From: Chlorobiales bacterium Clorobi_01
Lineage (GTDB): Bacteria; Bacteroidota; Chlorobiia; Chlorobiales; Chlorobiaceae
NCBI GenBank assembly: GCA_001602925.1
Contig: LUZT01000005.1
Span: 434,001 to 498,000, forward strand
Length of the DNA: 64,000 nt
Reading direction: 5' to 3'
This document shows, piece by piece, positions 28,164 through 39,928 of this stretch (its first letter is position 1; every line of letters starts with the position of its first letter). A program made the position numbers and the translations under genes. The notes below the pieces were generated by a model, which searched no databases, was not told where the DNA came from, and saw nothing but the letters and a program-made list of their open reading frames with translations.

Positions 28164-28973
28164 ATGCAGCTACCGACAACAGACATCGCTATCCAGACCG
28201 ACCGGCTCACCCGCTCGTTCGGCTCGAATGTCGCCGTCAGGGAGCTGAATCTGACGGTGCGGTCGGGCGAAATTTTCGGGCTGCTCGGGCCGAACGGGGC
28301 GGGCAAGACGACGACGATCAAGATGCTCACCACCATGCTGCCGCCGTCAAGCGGCGCGGCGACCGTGGCCGGGCACAGCATCCTCGGCGACAGCATCGGC
28401 GTGCGCAAGCGGATCGGCTACGTGTCGCAGATGATTTCGGCGGACGGGGCGTTGACCGGCTTCGAGAACCTCCTGCTCTTCGCCCGCATCTACAACGTGC
28501 CGCGCCGCGAGCGAACGCAGCGCATCGACGAAGCGCTCGCCTTCATGGGCCTCACCGAGGCACGCGACAAGCTGGTTCGCACCTACTCCGGCGGCATGAT
28601 CCGGCGGCTCGAAATCGCCCTATCGATGCTTCACCGCCCGGAGGTGCTCTTCCTCGACGAACCGACCATCGGCCTCGATCCCGCCGCCCGCCTTCAGGTC
28701 TGGAAGCGGCTGAAGGAGCTGCTCCACACTTTCGGTACCACGATTCTGCTCACCACGCACGACATGGAGGAGGCCGAGGAGTTGTGCCATCGCATCGCCA
28801 TCATGAAGGAAGGAGTTATCGCCGCCGAGGGGTCGGCCCAGGAGCTGAAGAGCCGCGCCGGAACCCAATCGATGAACCAGGTTTTCATTCACTTTGCAGG
28901 AGAGTTCAGTGACAGCAAGCCAAACTTCCGCGACATCAACCGCGCCCGCCGGACGGCCAAACGGCTGGGCTGA
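28164..28973 (+). CDS. ABC exporter ATP-binding protein (DrrA/NodI type)
   Basis: The 269-residue nucleotide-binding subunit has Walker A GPNGAGKTTT, Q-loop YVSQMIS, signature YSGGM, Walker B VLFLDEPTIGLDP and the H-loop TTHD. It belongs to the ABC-2 group (daunorubicin-resistance or lipopolysaccharide/polyketide type). The reading frame overlaps its permease partner by 65 bases. Substrate unknown. Confidence 0.93.
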   Translation: MQLPTTDIAIQTDRLTRSFGSNVAVRELNLTVRSGEIFGLLGPNGAGKTTTIKMLTTMLPPSSGAATVAGHSILGDSIGVRKRIGYVSQMISADGALTGFENLLLFARIYNVPRRERTQRIDEALAFMGLTEARDKLVRTYSGGMIRRLEIALSMLHRPEVLFLDEPTIGLDPAARLQVWKRLKELLHTFGTTILLTTHDMEEAEELCHRIAIMKEGVIAAEGSAQELKSRAGTQSMNQVFIHFAGEFSDSKPNFRDINRARRTAKRLG

Positions 28974-29754
28974 CAAGTTCGACCCCGCCGGGTTCCTGCG
29001 CGACACGACGGCCATCGTCGCAACGGAGCTCGCCAAGCTGCGCCGCGACCCGTCGGAAATCCTCAGCCGCTCGATCCAGCCCGCGCTCTGGCTGCTGGTT
29101 TTCGGCCAGGTGTTCGGACGGATGCGCGCCATCCCCACCGGCAAGCTCGACTACTTCAGCTTCCTCGCGCCGGGCATTCTCGCGCAGAGCGTGCTCTTCA
29201 TCGCGATCTTCTACGGCATCAACGTCATCTGGGAAAAGGACCTCGGCATTTTGCAGAAGCTGCTCGCCAGCCCCGCCCCGCGCAGTGCGCTCGTGTTCGG
29301 CAAGGCGGTCTCGGCAGGAATGCGCGCCATCGCGCAGGCGGCCATCGTCTATCTGATGGCGCTCGTCGCGGGCGTCGATCTGAACTGGTCACCCCTCGCG
29401 CTCGGCGGTGTGCTCGTCGCCATCGTGCTCGGCGCAGCGCTCTTCTCGACCTTCTCGCTCATGATCGCCTGCCTCGTCCGGTCGCGCGAACGCTTCATGG
29501 GCATCGGCCAGGTCATGACCATGCCCCTCTTCTTCGCCAGCAACGCCATCTACCCGATCTCGATCATGCCCACCTGGCTCAAAATCGTCGCCCACATCAA
29601 CCCGCTCTCCTACCAGGTTGACCTCCTCCGCGCGTTGATGGTAACCGGCGGCACCAGCACCTTCGGCATCGGGACAGATTTTTTGATGTTGATTGGAATG
29701 CTCATCGCGCTCATCGTCGTGACCTCGAAACTCTATCCGACGATTGTGCAGTGA
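28909..29754 (+). CDS. ABC-2 type permease subunit
   Basis: This 281-residue integral membrane partner of the preceding ATPase starts at GTG 28909, six bases after AGGAG. A TTG at 28894 would add five residues. Six transmembrane helices are apparent (ALWLLVFGQVF, ILAQSVLFIAIFYGIN, AIVYLMALVAG, LGGVLVAIVLGAALF, MTMPLFFASNAIYPISIMP, FLMLIGMLIALIVV). The LDYFSFLAPGILAQSVLF and PLFFASNAIYP blocks are the ABC-2 family hallmark. It starts inside the ATPase gene, which keeps the two coupled. Confidence 0.92.
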   Translation: MTASQTSATSTAPAGRPNGWADKFDPAGFLRDTTAIVATELAKLRRDPSEILSRSIQPALWLLVFGQVFGRMRAIPTGKLDYFSFLAPGILAQSVLFIAIFYGINVIWEKDLGILQKLLASPAPRSALVFGKAVSAGMRAIAQAAIVYLMALVAGVDLNWSPLALGGVLVAIVLGAALFSTFSLMIACLVRSRERFMGIGQVMTMPLFFASNAIYPISIMPTWLKIVAHINPLSYQVDLLRALMVTGGTSTFGIGTDFLMLIGMLIALIVVTSKLYPTIVQ

Positions 29755-29760
29755 CGCCCC

Positions 29761-30498
29761 TCACTCCCCCTGTTTCTCGGTCAGATATTTCCAATATTTC
29801 GCTGGCATGTTGGATTGCTGAAGGCGGGGATTTTTGCGTTCGGGGATGGCGATGGTTTTGAAGAAGGTTTGCCAGAGCTGCTGTACGGCTTGCTCCTCCG
29901 GGGAAAGTTCGGGGCGGCTGAACTGTTCGAGGGTACCGAAGCTGAGGGCGTGGCCGTCCCAGTGGGCGGCGCTGTGGCGGCGGGCGTCGTAGATGAACCA
30001 CTCCTGCGCGCGCAGGCGGCGGCTGAAGTGGCGGGCGAGGGGCTGGATGACGTTGTGGTCGGGCTCCATCCGCGCCAGCCAGGTGCCATCGCGAAGCTGC
30101 TCGAAGCGCAGCAGCCCCTTCATGCGGTGCAGCTCGCGACTGGCCTTGCGGGCGGTTCCAACAACCGCTTTAACGTCGGCGTGGGTGAGGTAGCCGTTGA
30201 CCCGGTCGCCGTATTCGAAGGCGAGCGCGATGTAGCGCAACAGGCTCGTCTCCAGCTCGCCCGTCTCGGCCATCGTGAAATACCACAGCGTGTTCACGGC
30301 ATCGGGTGCTCGCTGGCGGAGCCGCTCGAAAAGCGCTTCGGCGGCGGCAGAATCGGTGCGCAGGAACAGCCCCTCCTCGAAAAGCGTGTTCTGCCGGACA
30401 GAGAGATGGGTCTTTTCGGGATCATCACCGCTGTCGAGAATCGAGGCGATGGCCGATACGAGGCCCTCAGGCGTTCCGTCGTAGAGATATTGGCTCAT
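29761..30498 (-). CDS. Putative DNA-repair-associated protein (TIGR03915 type)
   Basis: The 245-residue protein resembles the family always paired with a particular radical SAM protein: an N-terminal YLYDGTPEGLVSAI, LRYIALAFEYGDRVNGYLTH, and the strongly conserved FEQLRDGTWLARMEPDHNVIQPLARHFSRRL. It ends with AKYWKYLTEKQ. The name TIGR03915 (DNA metabolism/repair) is recalled, not searched. It follows the radical SAM gene by 5 bases in one operon. The molecular function is unproven. Confidence 0.8.
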   Translation of the reverse strand: MSQYLYDGTPEGLVSAIASILDSGDDPEKTHLSVRQNTLFEEGLFLRTDSAAAEALFERLRQRAPDAVNTLWYFTMAETGELETSLLRYIALAFEYGDRVNGYLTHADVKAVVGTARKASRELHRMKGLLRFEQLRDGTWLARMEPDHNVIQPLARHFSRRLRAQEWFIYDARRHSAAHWDGHALSFGTLEQFSRPELSPEEQAVQQLWQTFFKTIAIPERKNPRLQQSNMPAKYWKYLTEKQGE

Positions 30499-30503
30499 GG
30501 CGG

Positions 30504-31757
30504 TCAGGCGAAAAGTCCCGGCAACACAAGCTGCCTCGGCTGTTTCTGCTCACTGCCTTCGCCGAGCAGAAGGCGCTGGCGGAGGCGGGCGGGTTGCTGG
30601 TCGATTTTGTCAAACGGTCGGCCAGAGCAGGTGATAAAATATTTCGCCCGCTTCATCACCACGCCGATCTTTTTCATCCCCTCGTGCGTGACTGGCGCGA
30701 AGCGCCGGGCGGCAATGATACGCTTGGCGGAAGTGACGCCGATGCCGGGCACTCGCAGCAACGTGGCGTAGTCGGCGCGGTTGATTTCGACCGGGAAAAA
30801 TCCCGGATTGCGCAGCGCCCAGGCAGTCTTGGGATCGAACGATTCGTCGAGGTTGGGCGCGTCGTCCGAGAGAATCTCCTCCGCTGAAAAACCGTAAAAA
30901 CGCAAGAGCCAGTCGGCCTGGTAGAGGCGATGCTCGCGCATAAGCGGCGGCGCAGCGAGCACCGGCAGGCGATTGTCATCGTTGACCGGCACGAAAGCCG
31001 AGTAATAGACGCGCTTGAGGTTCATCTTGCGGTACAGCCCCTGCGAAAGCTGGAGAATTTGCAGGTCGGTTTCGGGACTCGCACCGATAATCATCTGCGT
31101 GCTCTGCCCCGCCGGAGCGAAGCGTGGAGCCTTGCGGCTTTTGGAACGCTCGATGAGGCTGAAGCCAGACTCAGCGCCGATGAGTTTCATCGGGGTCAGA
31201 ATCGATTCCTTGCTTTTCTGCGGAGCGAGCCTTCGCAACGATTCGTTGGAGGGCAGCTCGATGTTGACGCTGATGCGGTCAGCGGCCAGCCCCGCGCGCC
31301 GGATCAGCTCGGCGCTGCTGCCGGGAATCACCTTGAGGTGGATGTAGCCACCAAAGCGCTCCTCGTTGCGCAGGATTTCCGCCACGCGCACCATCTCCTC
31401 CATCGTGCGGTCGGGGCTATCCCACACCGCGGAGCTGAGGAACAGCCCCTCGATATAGTTGCGCCGGCAGAAATCCATCGTCAGATCGACCACCTCCCGC
31501 GCGGTGAACGAGGCGCGCGGCACCGGATTGGAGGCGCGGTTGACGCAGTAGGCGCAATCGTACCGGCAGTCGTTGGAGAGCAGGATTTTCAGGAGAGAAA
31601 TGCAGCGCCCGTCATCCGCCCAGGAGTGGCAGATGCCGCCTTGCGAGGTATTGCCCGTTCCCCGGCGCGGGGTGTCGGTGCTGCACCCGCTCGACGCGCA
31701 CGAAGCGTCATACCGCGCGGCCCCCGAAAGGATGGTGATTTTTTCCTGAAGCTCCAT
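30504..31757 (-). CDS. Putative DNA modification/repair radical SAM protein (TIGR03916 type)
   Basis: The 417 residues carry the radical SAM triad CRYDCAYC (in LLSNDCRYDCAYCVNRAS) and a core with VIPGSSAELIRRAGLAADRISVN. A helix-hairpin-helix near the C-terminus (LLRVPGIGVTSAKRIIAARRF) suggests DNA binding. This pairs with the downstream 245-residue protein and is often linked with uracil-DNA glycosylase-like genes (family knowledge). The substrate is not known. Confidence 0.85.
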   Translation of the reverse strand: MELQEKITILSGAARYDASCASSGCSTDTPRRGTGNTSQGGICHSWADDGRCISLLKILLSNDCRYDCAYCVNRASNPVPRASFTAREVVDLTMDFCRRNYIEGLFLSSAVWDSPDRTMEEMVRVAEILRNEERFGGYIHLKVIPGSSAELIRRAGLAADRISVNIELPSNESLRRLAPQKSKESILTPMKLIGAESGFSLIERSKSRKAPRFAPAGQSTQMIIGASPETDLQILQLSQGLYRKMNLKRVYYSAFVPVNDDNRLPVLAAPPLMREHRLYQADWLLRFYGFSAEEILSDDAPNLDESFDPKTAWALRNPGFFPVEINRADYATLLRVPGIGVTSAKRIIAARRFAPVTHEGMKKIGVVMKRAKYFITCSGRPFDKIDQQPARLRQRLLLGEGSEQKQPRQLVLPGLFA

Positions 31758-31824
31758 AAATCGAATATACGAGAGCAGGCGGAAAATTGTAGGGGCAACC
31801 CTTGCGATTGCTCTGAACGCTCCG

Positions 31825-33306
31825 CTATAACCGCCCCAGCTTTCCGGCTCGCCGCAAAAGCAGCTCCACCGTCCGGCGCGCTCCGGTGACCACGCCCGGC
31901 AGCGACTGGCCCGGAAAAATCGAGTCTCCGACGAGGAAAAGATTAGTGTACTTCGTAGCTGGTCCGCGCACGCCGAAGAGCGAGGTCTGCGCGTAGCCGC
32001 CGACCAGACCGCGGTGCCGCCCCGTCCAGACCTCCCACGAGTGCGGCGTGGCGGCTGTTACCGAGTGGATCGCGCCGTCGATCTCCGGAAGCTGTTCGCG
32101 GAGCAGCGCAAGCACCCGGTCGGTGTACTCCTTTTTCAGCACTTCGTAGGCCTCGCGACCCTGCCGCAGCGCCTCGAGCCAGCGCTCGGGTTTCGTGTGG
32201 GTTGAAACAGTCACCGCGCGTTGACCTTCAGGCGCTCGCCCGGCGTCGCCCGCCGGTGAGGCCGAGACGAACAAACTCCGGCACTCGCCCAGTTCACCCG
32301 CCGACGCGACGATCTGCAAGTGATCAGCACCCACGTGGTCGAAGAGCGACGCATCGACGCCGAGGTAGAGCATGAAGGCGCTCCAGCCATCGGATTGCGG
32401 CGCAAATTGCTCACCCGCCGGACGGAATTCATCGAGAATGTCGAGAGACTCCGGCGTGAGATTCGCGACAAGCGCATCGGTTGCCAAGGCGTCGCCATCG
32501 GCGGTTTCGACACCGAGCGCCTCGCGGTTGATGGTGTCGAGCCGAGTCACCTTTTTGCCGTACAGCACCGCCCCGCCGTCGCGTTCTATGGATTCGGCAA
32601 GCCGCTGAGCCACCGTGCCGATGCCGCCCTCGACGCTCCAGGTTCCTGCCACCGGCAGGTCGAGCGAAATGGCAGCGTTGAGCGCGTTGGCGTGGAGAGA
32701 AGTGGTCTGCACGGAAATCAGCAACTGGGCGTCGATGAAGCGCACGAACTCCGCATCGGAATCGAGGCCGTGCGAAGCGAGCCAGTCAAGCGCTGTGCGC
32801 TGCATGAAGGGCAGGAGAAAAGCGGAGTCCGGTAAAGTGCCAAGCGCTCGGCCAGCAAGACCGGCAACATCCTGCAAGTCTGAGACAGGCCACGGCAAAG
32901 CATCTGCGGACAAGCGCCAGAGCGTTCGGGCAAGCCGGGCCTGTTCATCCCAAAATTTTTTCGAGCGGGGAAATCGGTCAATAATGGAGTCGCGCGAGGA
33001 GAAGAGATCGAGCCGAAGGTCGCGGTGGCGGTACTGCCAGGCGAGCGGTTCGGCGTGCACCGGCCAGTCGATGCCGAGTTCGCGGCCAAGCAGGTCGAGC
33101 GGCCCGCCAGGGTGAAAGCCACACCCAACGGTTGCACCCGCGTCGAAGCGGTAAACGCCGGAAGTGAAGGTTGCTGCGCAGCCGCCGGGATAGCGCTGCG
33201 CTTCGAGCACCACCACTTGCATACCTTGGCGAGCCAGCAACGCTCCGGCGGCAAGCCCGCCGATTCCGGCTCCGATAACGATACAGTGCAGATCGCTTAC
33301 GTTCAT
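31825..33306 (-). CDS. FAD-dependent carotenoid desaturase/isomerase-like oxidoreductase
   Basis: The 493-residue flavoenzyme has the dinucleotide-binding start VIGAGIGGLAAGALLARQG, then EAQRYPGGCAATF and the C-terminal FAD block LFLVGDSIFPGQSLPGVVTGARR. These match the CrtI/CrtD/CrtH amine-oxidase-like superfamily. Green sulfur bacteria make chlorobactene-type carotenoids with several such enzymes, so a carotenoid step is likely, but which one cannot be told from sequence. It is monocistronic as far as can be seen. Alternatively it may be a general NAD(P)/FAD oxidoreductase. Confidence 0.75.
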   Translation of the reverse strand: MNVSDLHCIVIGAGIGGLAAGALLARQGMQVVVLEAQRYPGGCAATFTSGVYRFDAGATVGCGFHPGGPLDLLGRELGIDWPVHAEPLAWQYRHRDLRLDLFSSRDSIIDRFPRSKKFWDEQARLARTLWRLSADALPWPVSDLQDVAGLAGRALGTLPDSAFLLPFMQRTALDWLASHGLDSDAEFVRFIDAQLLISVQTTSLHANALNAAISLDLPVAGTWSVEGGIGTVAQRLAESIERDGGAVLYGKKVTRLDTINREALGVETADGDALATDALVANLTPESLDILDEFRPAGEQFAPQSDGWSAFMLYLGVDASLFDHVGADHLQIVASAGELGECRSLFVSASPAGDAGRAPEGQRAVTVSTHTKPERWLEALRQGREAYEVLKKEYTDRVLALLREQLPEIDGAIHSVTAATPHSWEVWTGRHRGLVGGYAQTSLFGVRGPATKYTNLFLVGDSIFPGQSLPGVVTGARRTVELLLRRAGKLGRL

Positions 33307-33375
33307 AAGAGGCTCGCGGCGATTGAATGAGAAAAGTTTCTTTTCATAATCGCCGCAACGGAAAGAGAATTCCCG

Positions 33376-33852
33376 TCAGCCTTCGTGAAGCATCAGATAG
33401 ACTCGCGTTCTGAGCTGGTCAGGCGCTGTTTCGGCAGGATTGTCGAGATAAAGTTCATACGCCTCGCCACTCAGGTCAAAGCCATTATCGTCAACCCACT
33501 TCATGAGCGCGTCGTAGACCGCTTCGATTTCGCCGTACGGGCCGATGTAGAGGCTACTCGCGGCTTTGCCCGAGGGAGTCAACCCGGTGACGACCCGGCC
33601 ACTGCCTTCGACGCCTCCCTCGACAGGAAAGCCGAATTCGACCTCGAACGTCCCGGCACTCATGCCGAAGTAGCGCGCGAAAGGCGGCCCCGACGGCGAT
33701 TTGCCCTGGCCTGCAAGCAGTTGCAGGATATCATGGTAGCCGGTCTCGAACAAAGAACCGAGCTCGCTCATGGTGGTTTGTGTGCGAATAAGCAGGGCTG
33801 GAACCGGCGCAAGCTCTTTCAGCTCACACACGAACTGGCATTCAAAGTCCAT
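33376..33852 (-). CDS. GyrI-like / AraC-effector-domain protein
   Basis: This stand-alone 158-residue small-molecule-binding domain has the GyrI-like pattern: a strand VPALLIRTQT, helix LGSLFETGYHDILQLL, then PPFARYFG and FEVEFGFPV, VTGLTPSGKAASSLYIGPYGEIEAVYDALMKWVDDNGF and the C-terminal EAYELYLDNPAE. Such domains bind toxins or drugs, or inhibit gyrase, in known relatives. No DNA-binding domain is attached, so it is not a regulator by itself. Confidence 0.8.
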   Translation of the reverse strand: MDFECQFVCELKELAPVPALLIRTQTTMSELGSLFETGYHDILQLLAGQGKSPSGPPFARYFGMSAGTFEVEFGFPVEGGVEGSGRVVTGLTPSGKAASSLYIGPYGEIEAVYDALMKWVDDNGFDLSGEAYELYLDNPAETAPDQLRTRVYLMLHEG

Positions 33853-33915
33853 AAATAATTTCCGGTTTTTGTTGAGAAAGGAACTCTTCCGGATACTGAA
33901 GGAGGGAAAAACTTG

Positions 33916-33989
<74 letters not shown>

Positions 33990-34054
33990 ATTAAGGACTG
34001 GATTATAAGAAGTTTCGGGAAATTACCATAATTATTTTTTAACCGGAAAACTCC

Positions 34055-34720
34055 TCAATCCGCATCCAGACTGGCCTTGCTCCGAAAATGATGCTTCACG
34101 AACTCGATGGCTGGTATCATCAGCGATACGGCGATAATGCCCACGATCATCAGTTTCAGGTTGGCCTTGATCACCGGCAGTTGTCCGAAAAAGTACCCGC
34201 CATAGCTGAAAATCCCGACCCAGAGCAATGCCCCCGCAATGCTGAACATGATAAATCTCGGATAGGGCAAGGCCCCGACGCCAGCCACGAATGGCGTAAA
34301 GGTGCGGACAATGGGAATGAAACGCGCAATGATGATGGTCTTGCCTCCGTATTTTTCGAAAAAGCCGTGCGTCTTTTGCAGGTGCTCCGGATTGAAAAAG
34401 GCCGACTTTTCGAAATGGAACACCTTCGGCCCGAGACTTCTGCCGATCCAGTAGTTGACCGTATCGCCCAAAAGCGCCGCAGTCGTGAAGATGACGAAGA
34501 GCCAGTGCGGGCTGAGCTGCGACATCGGAATAGCTGCGAGCGATCCGGCGGCGAAGAGCAGCGAGTCACCCGGCAGAAGCGGGAAAACCACCAGACCGGT
34601 TTCGCAGAATACAATCAGAAAAAGGATTCCATAAAGCCACAGACCGTACTCCGAAGCGAGAAGCTGGAGATGCCCGTCAATGTGCAGAATAAAATCGGCA
34701 AGTTTCGAGAAAAGCTCCAT
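34055..34720 (-). CDS. DedA-family membrane protein
   Basis: The 221-residue inner-membrane protein carries the DedA/SNARE-associated hallmark: FCETGLVVFPLLPGDSLLF, GDTVNYWIGRSLG, FFEKYGGKTIIIARFIPIVRTFTPFVAGVG, and MFSIAGALLWVGIFSYGGYFFG. DedA proteins take part in lipid flipping and membrane homeostasis. Several transmembrane helices and re-entrant loops fit that fold. It stands alone, divergent from the alpha/beta hydrolase. Confidence 0.92.
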   Translation of the reverse strand: MELFSKLADFILHIDGHLQLLASEYGLWLYGILFLIVFCETGLVVFPLLPGDSLLFAAGSLAAIPMSQLSPHWLFVIFTTAALLGDTVNYWIGRSLGPKVFHFEKSAFFNPEHLQKTHGFFEKYGGKTIIIARFIPIVRTFTPFVAGVGALPYPRFIMFSIAGALLWVGIFSYGGYFFGQLPVIKANLKLMIVGIIAVSLMIPAIEFVKHHFRSKASLDAD

Positions 34721-34807
34721 TGAAGTAAAATCTATGGTAAGTATTTGTAAATAAGCGCATTACAGCGAAATTCATCTGATTGACGAAATCCGTGCGGCAA
34801 GCGATAA

Positions 34808-34819
34808 TATACCGGTATA
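34808..34819. promoter_or_regulatory. Perfect 12-base palindrome in the hydrolase promoter region
   Basis: TATACCGGTATA lies about 140 bases before the alpha/beta hydrolase start and 88 bases before the divergent dedA start. It may be an operator for either gene. No cognate regulator is evident. Confidence 0.3.
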
Positions 34820-34955
34820 AAATCAATATCGAGCCTGAAGCAGACAGGTATTGCTATTGTCATGCGCCATAACCTGATGTTCATTCATAATTCAGCATTC
34901 TATATGGTATATTTGAGTTCAGTTTTTCGCAGAGCGCAAACCACCATGCGAGCCT

Positions 34956-35879
<924 letters not shown>

Positions 35880-35951
35880 AATGATTCAACGGAACAAATG
35901 TTCCTGTTGAAAACAGATGGTTATGACTTGCTATCCTGAAACTGTGTTAAC

Positions 35952-38210
35952 GTGAGTAAAAAAAGTGTCATGAAAGTTGCTGGTCTCATTCTTGTTGTCC
36001 TTCTCGGTACCGGCACGCTGTTCGGCATCGACCTTTTCAAAGGTCTTCCGAGTGTCGAAGAGCTTGAACATCCCAGGCCGGAGCTGGCCTCCCTGGTCTA
36101 TTCGGAAGACGGAGTGCTTCTGCACAAGTTTTTCCTGAAAAACAGAACCTTCGTGCCGCTCAGGTCAATATCCAGGTGGGCGCCTGCGGCACTCATCGCC
36201 ACCGAGGACGTTGCCTTCTACCAGCACTGGGGAGTCGATCTCAGGCGTCTTGGAATCGCCGTCGGCGAAAATATCATCAAGGGCCGCACCCGCTGGCAAG
36301 GCGCGAGCACCATCACGCAGCAGCTCGCAAAAAACCTCTTCCTCACCCAGGAGCGAACCCTGAGCCGAAAGGCCAAAGAGCTCGTCACGGCGGTTCAGCT
36401 CGAACGAACCTATACGAAGAGTGAAATTCTGGCGCTCTACCTGAACACCGTCTACTTCGGATCCGGCGCCTACGGCATCGAATCGGCAGCCCAAACCTAT
36501 TTCGGCAAGCCGGCAAAGCTGCTGACTGTCCCGGAAAGCGCCACACTGATTGCCACGCTCAAAAATCCGACAGCATACAATCCGTCCAAGTATCCATCCG
36601 CTTCGCTATCACGCCGGAACCTGATCATCGGCCTGATGGAAAAAGAGGGCTTCATCACCCATGCCCAGGCCGTCAAAGCCAAGGCCACGCCGCTGCTGTT
36701 GCATTACACTCCGGTCAATCATCAAGGTCTTGCCCCCTATTTCACCGAATACCTCCGCCAGACCATCAAGACCGCCTCGATGCTCGATGGCGTCAACGTT
36801 TACAGCGACGGCCTGACCATCCAGACCACGCTTGACAGCCGGATGCAGCAATACGCGCAGCAGGCCATCGCTGCCCAGGCGGCATTCCTGCAGGGGCAGT
36901 TCGACAGAAGCTGGAGATGCCCCGAGTCTCTCAAGACACAGTTCATCAAGGAGAGCGCGAGATTCAAGGAGATGGTTGGCGAAGAGGGCATTCCTGAAAA
37001 TGTAGCGCTGGCCCGCCTGAGAGCCGACGCCGCATGGGTCAAGAATCTGCTGTATAACAAAACGAGGGTGCAGATGGCCCTCGTCGCCCTTGACCCGTCG
37101 AACGGCCATGTCAAAGCGTGGGTTGGCGGCACCAATTTCGGGCCAGATGACTACCGCTACCAGTTCGACCATGTCTGGCAGGCCAAGCGCCAGCCCGGTT
37201 CGGCCTTCAAGCCCTTCGTCTATGCGGCTGCCATCGACCAGGGCGTACCGGCAAATTACCGGATTCTCGACCAGCCGCTCGCACTGAGAAGCGGAAACGG
37301 AGGCGTCTGGGTAGCCCGAAACTCCGAGGGCGGCTCCGGCGGCCTGACGACGCTTCGTGACGCGCTTGCCCATTCGCTGAACCAGGTCACGGTCAGGCTC
37401 GCTTACGAGTTCCTGAGTCCATCGGAAATCATCAGCTATGCCCGCCGCATGGGCATCACCTCTCCCATGCAGCCCAACCTGTCGATCGCACTCGGCACAT
37501 CGGAAGTCTCGCCGCTCGAACTGGCCAGGGCATATACCACTTTTGCCAATAACGGCGCCTGGTGCGACGTGCTTCCCGTAACCAAAGTGCTCGACAAGCA
37601 CGGACGGGTGATTGCTGAACACCAGCCAAGCAGCCATCTGGGACTCGACCCGGCGACCAACTACATCATGGTCACCATGCTCAAGGATGTGATCGACCGC
37701 GGCACGGGTATCGCCGCCAGGGCCAGATACGGCCTCGATATGGAGGTGGCTGGCAAAACCGGCACGACCCAGAGCCACAGGGACGCCTGGTTCGCCGGGT
37801 TCACCCCCAAGCTCGTAGCCGTAGTCTGGGCGGGATTCGATGACGAACGGGTTCATTTCACCTCGATGGAGTATGGACAGGGCGCCAGGGCGGCACTACC
37901 TGCCTGGGCAAACTTCATGAAAAGTTGCTACGCCGATCCGGCGCTCAAGCTTGAAAAAACCTACTTCCCGATGCCCGACAACGTTATTGCCGTGCCGACT
38001 GCAGGCTCATCGACCGAGCCATCCGACGTGCTGAATCGTAACGTCTCTGTCGAATATTACACGCCGAAAGGCTACTCCCGCTACCATTCCGGCGACTTCA
38101 ACAATAGTTCGGCACCAGTCAACTCGGGAGCGATCGAGCCTCCGGACAGCACCGGCACGCAGAACATGCAGGCACCAGCACCGGCAGCAGCACCGCCACA
38201 ACAGTTTTAA
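35952..38210 (+). CDS. Class A penicillin-binding protein (PBP1A-type)
   Basis: This bifunctional peptidoglycan synthase has 752 residues from the GTG start; an ATG at 35970 is an alternative. It has one N-terminal transmembrane helix ([18 protein letters not shown]), then the GT51 glycosyltransferase with catalytic Glu in [12 protein letters not shown] (about residue 85) and [15 protein letters not shown]. The transpeptidase domain has the catalytic Ser in GSAFKPF (about 416), SLN, and KTGTT (about 602). The C-terminus has a Pro/Ala/Gln-rich tail. It acts in cell-wall growth at the inner membrane. guaA starts 30 bases downstream. Confidence 0.93.
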   Translation: MSKKSVMKVAGLILVVLLGTGTLFGIDLFKGLPSVEELEHPRPELASLVYSEDGVLLHKFFLKNRTFVPLRSISRWAPAALIATEDVAFYQHWGVDLRRLGIAVGENIIKGRTRWQGASTITQQLAKNLFLTQERTLSRKAKELVTAVQLERTYTKSEILALYLNTVYFGSGAYGIESAAQTYFGKPAKLLTVPESATLIATLKNPTAYNPSKYPSASLSRRNLIIGLMEKEGFITHAQAVKAKATPLLLHYTPVNHQGLAPYFTEYLRQTIKTASMLDGVNVYSDGLTIQTTLDSRMQQYAQQAIAAQAAFLQGQFDRSWRCPESLKTQFIKESARFKEMVGEEGIPENVALARLRADAAWVKNLLYNKTRVQMALVALDPSNGHVKAWVGGTNFGPDDYRYQFDHVWQAKRQPGSAFKPFVYAAAIDQGVPANYRILDQPLALRSGNGGVWVARNSEGGSGGLTTLRDALAHSLNQVTVRLAYEFLSPSEIISYARRMGITSPMQPNLSIALGTSEVSPLELARAYTTFANNGAWCDVLPVTKVLDKHGRVIAEHQPSSHLGLDPATNYIMVTMLKDVIDRGTGIAARARYGLDMEVAGKTGTTQSHRDAWFAGFTPKLVAVVWAGFDDERVHFTSMEYGQGARAALPAWANFMKSCYADPALKLEKTYFPMPDNVIAVPTAGSSTEPSDVLNRNVSVEYYTPKGYSRYHSGDFNNSSAPVNSGAIEPPDSTGTQNMQAPAPAAAPPQQF

Positions 38211-38239
38211 CCAATACATTACCCGGTTTCAGATCAACC

Positions 38240-39793
<1,554 letters not shown>

Positions 39794-39820
39794 GGGATAA
39801 GAAAGATTGGTGGAGATATG

Positions 39821-39851
39821 AAAAAACCCCGTCGATTTCGGCGGGGTTTTG
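39821..39851 (+). terminator. Rho-independent terminator after guaA
   Basis: AAAACCCC pairs with GGGGTTTT around a short GC-flanked loop, 28 bases after the guaA stop. The A- and T-tracts on both sides could also serve the convergent helicase gene. Confidence 0.85.
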
Positions 39852-39928
39852 TGTCACTGGGAAAAAGTTGTAAAAAGCTAACATGATTTTTGATGTGAAG
39901 AAATAAGATTAAAATAAAAGACTCATCT

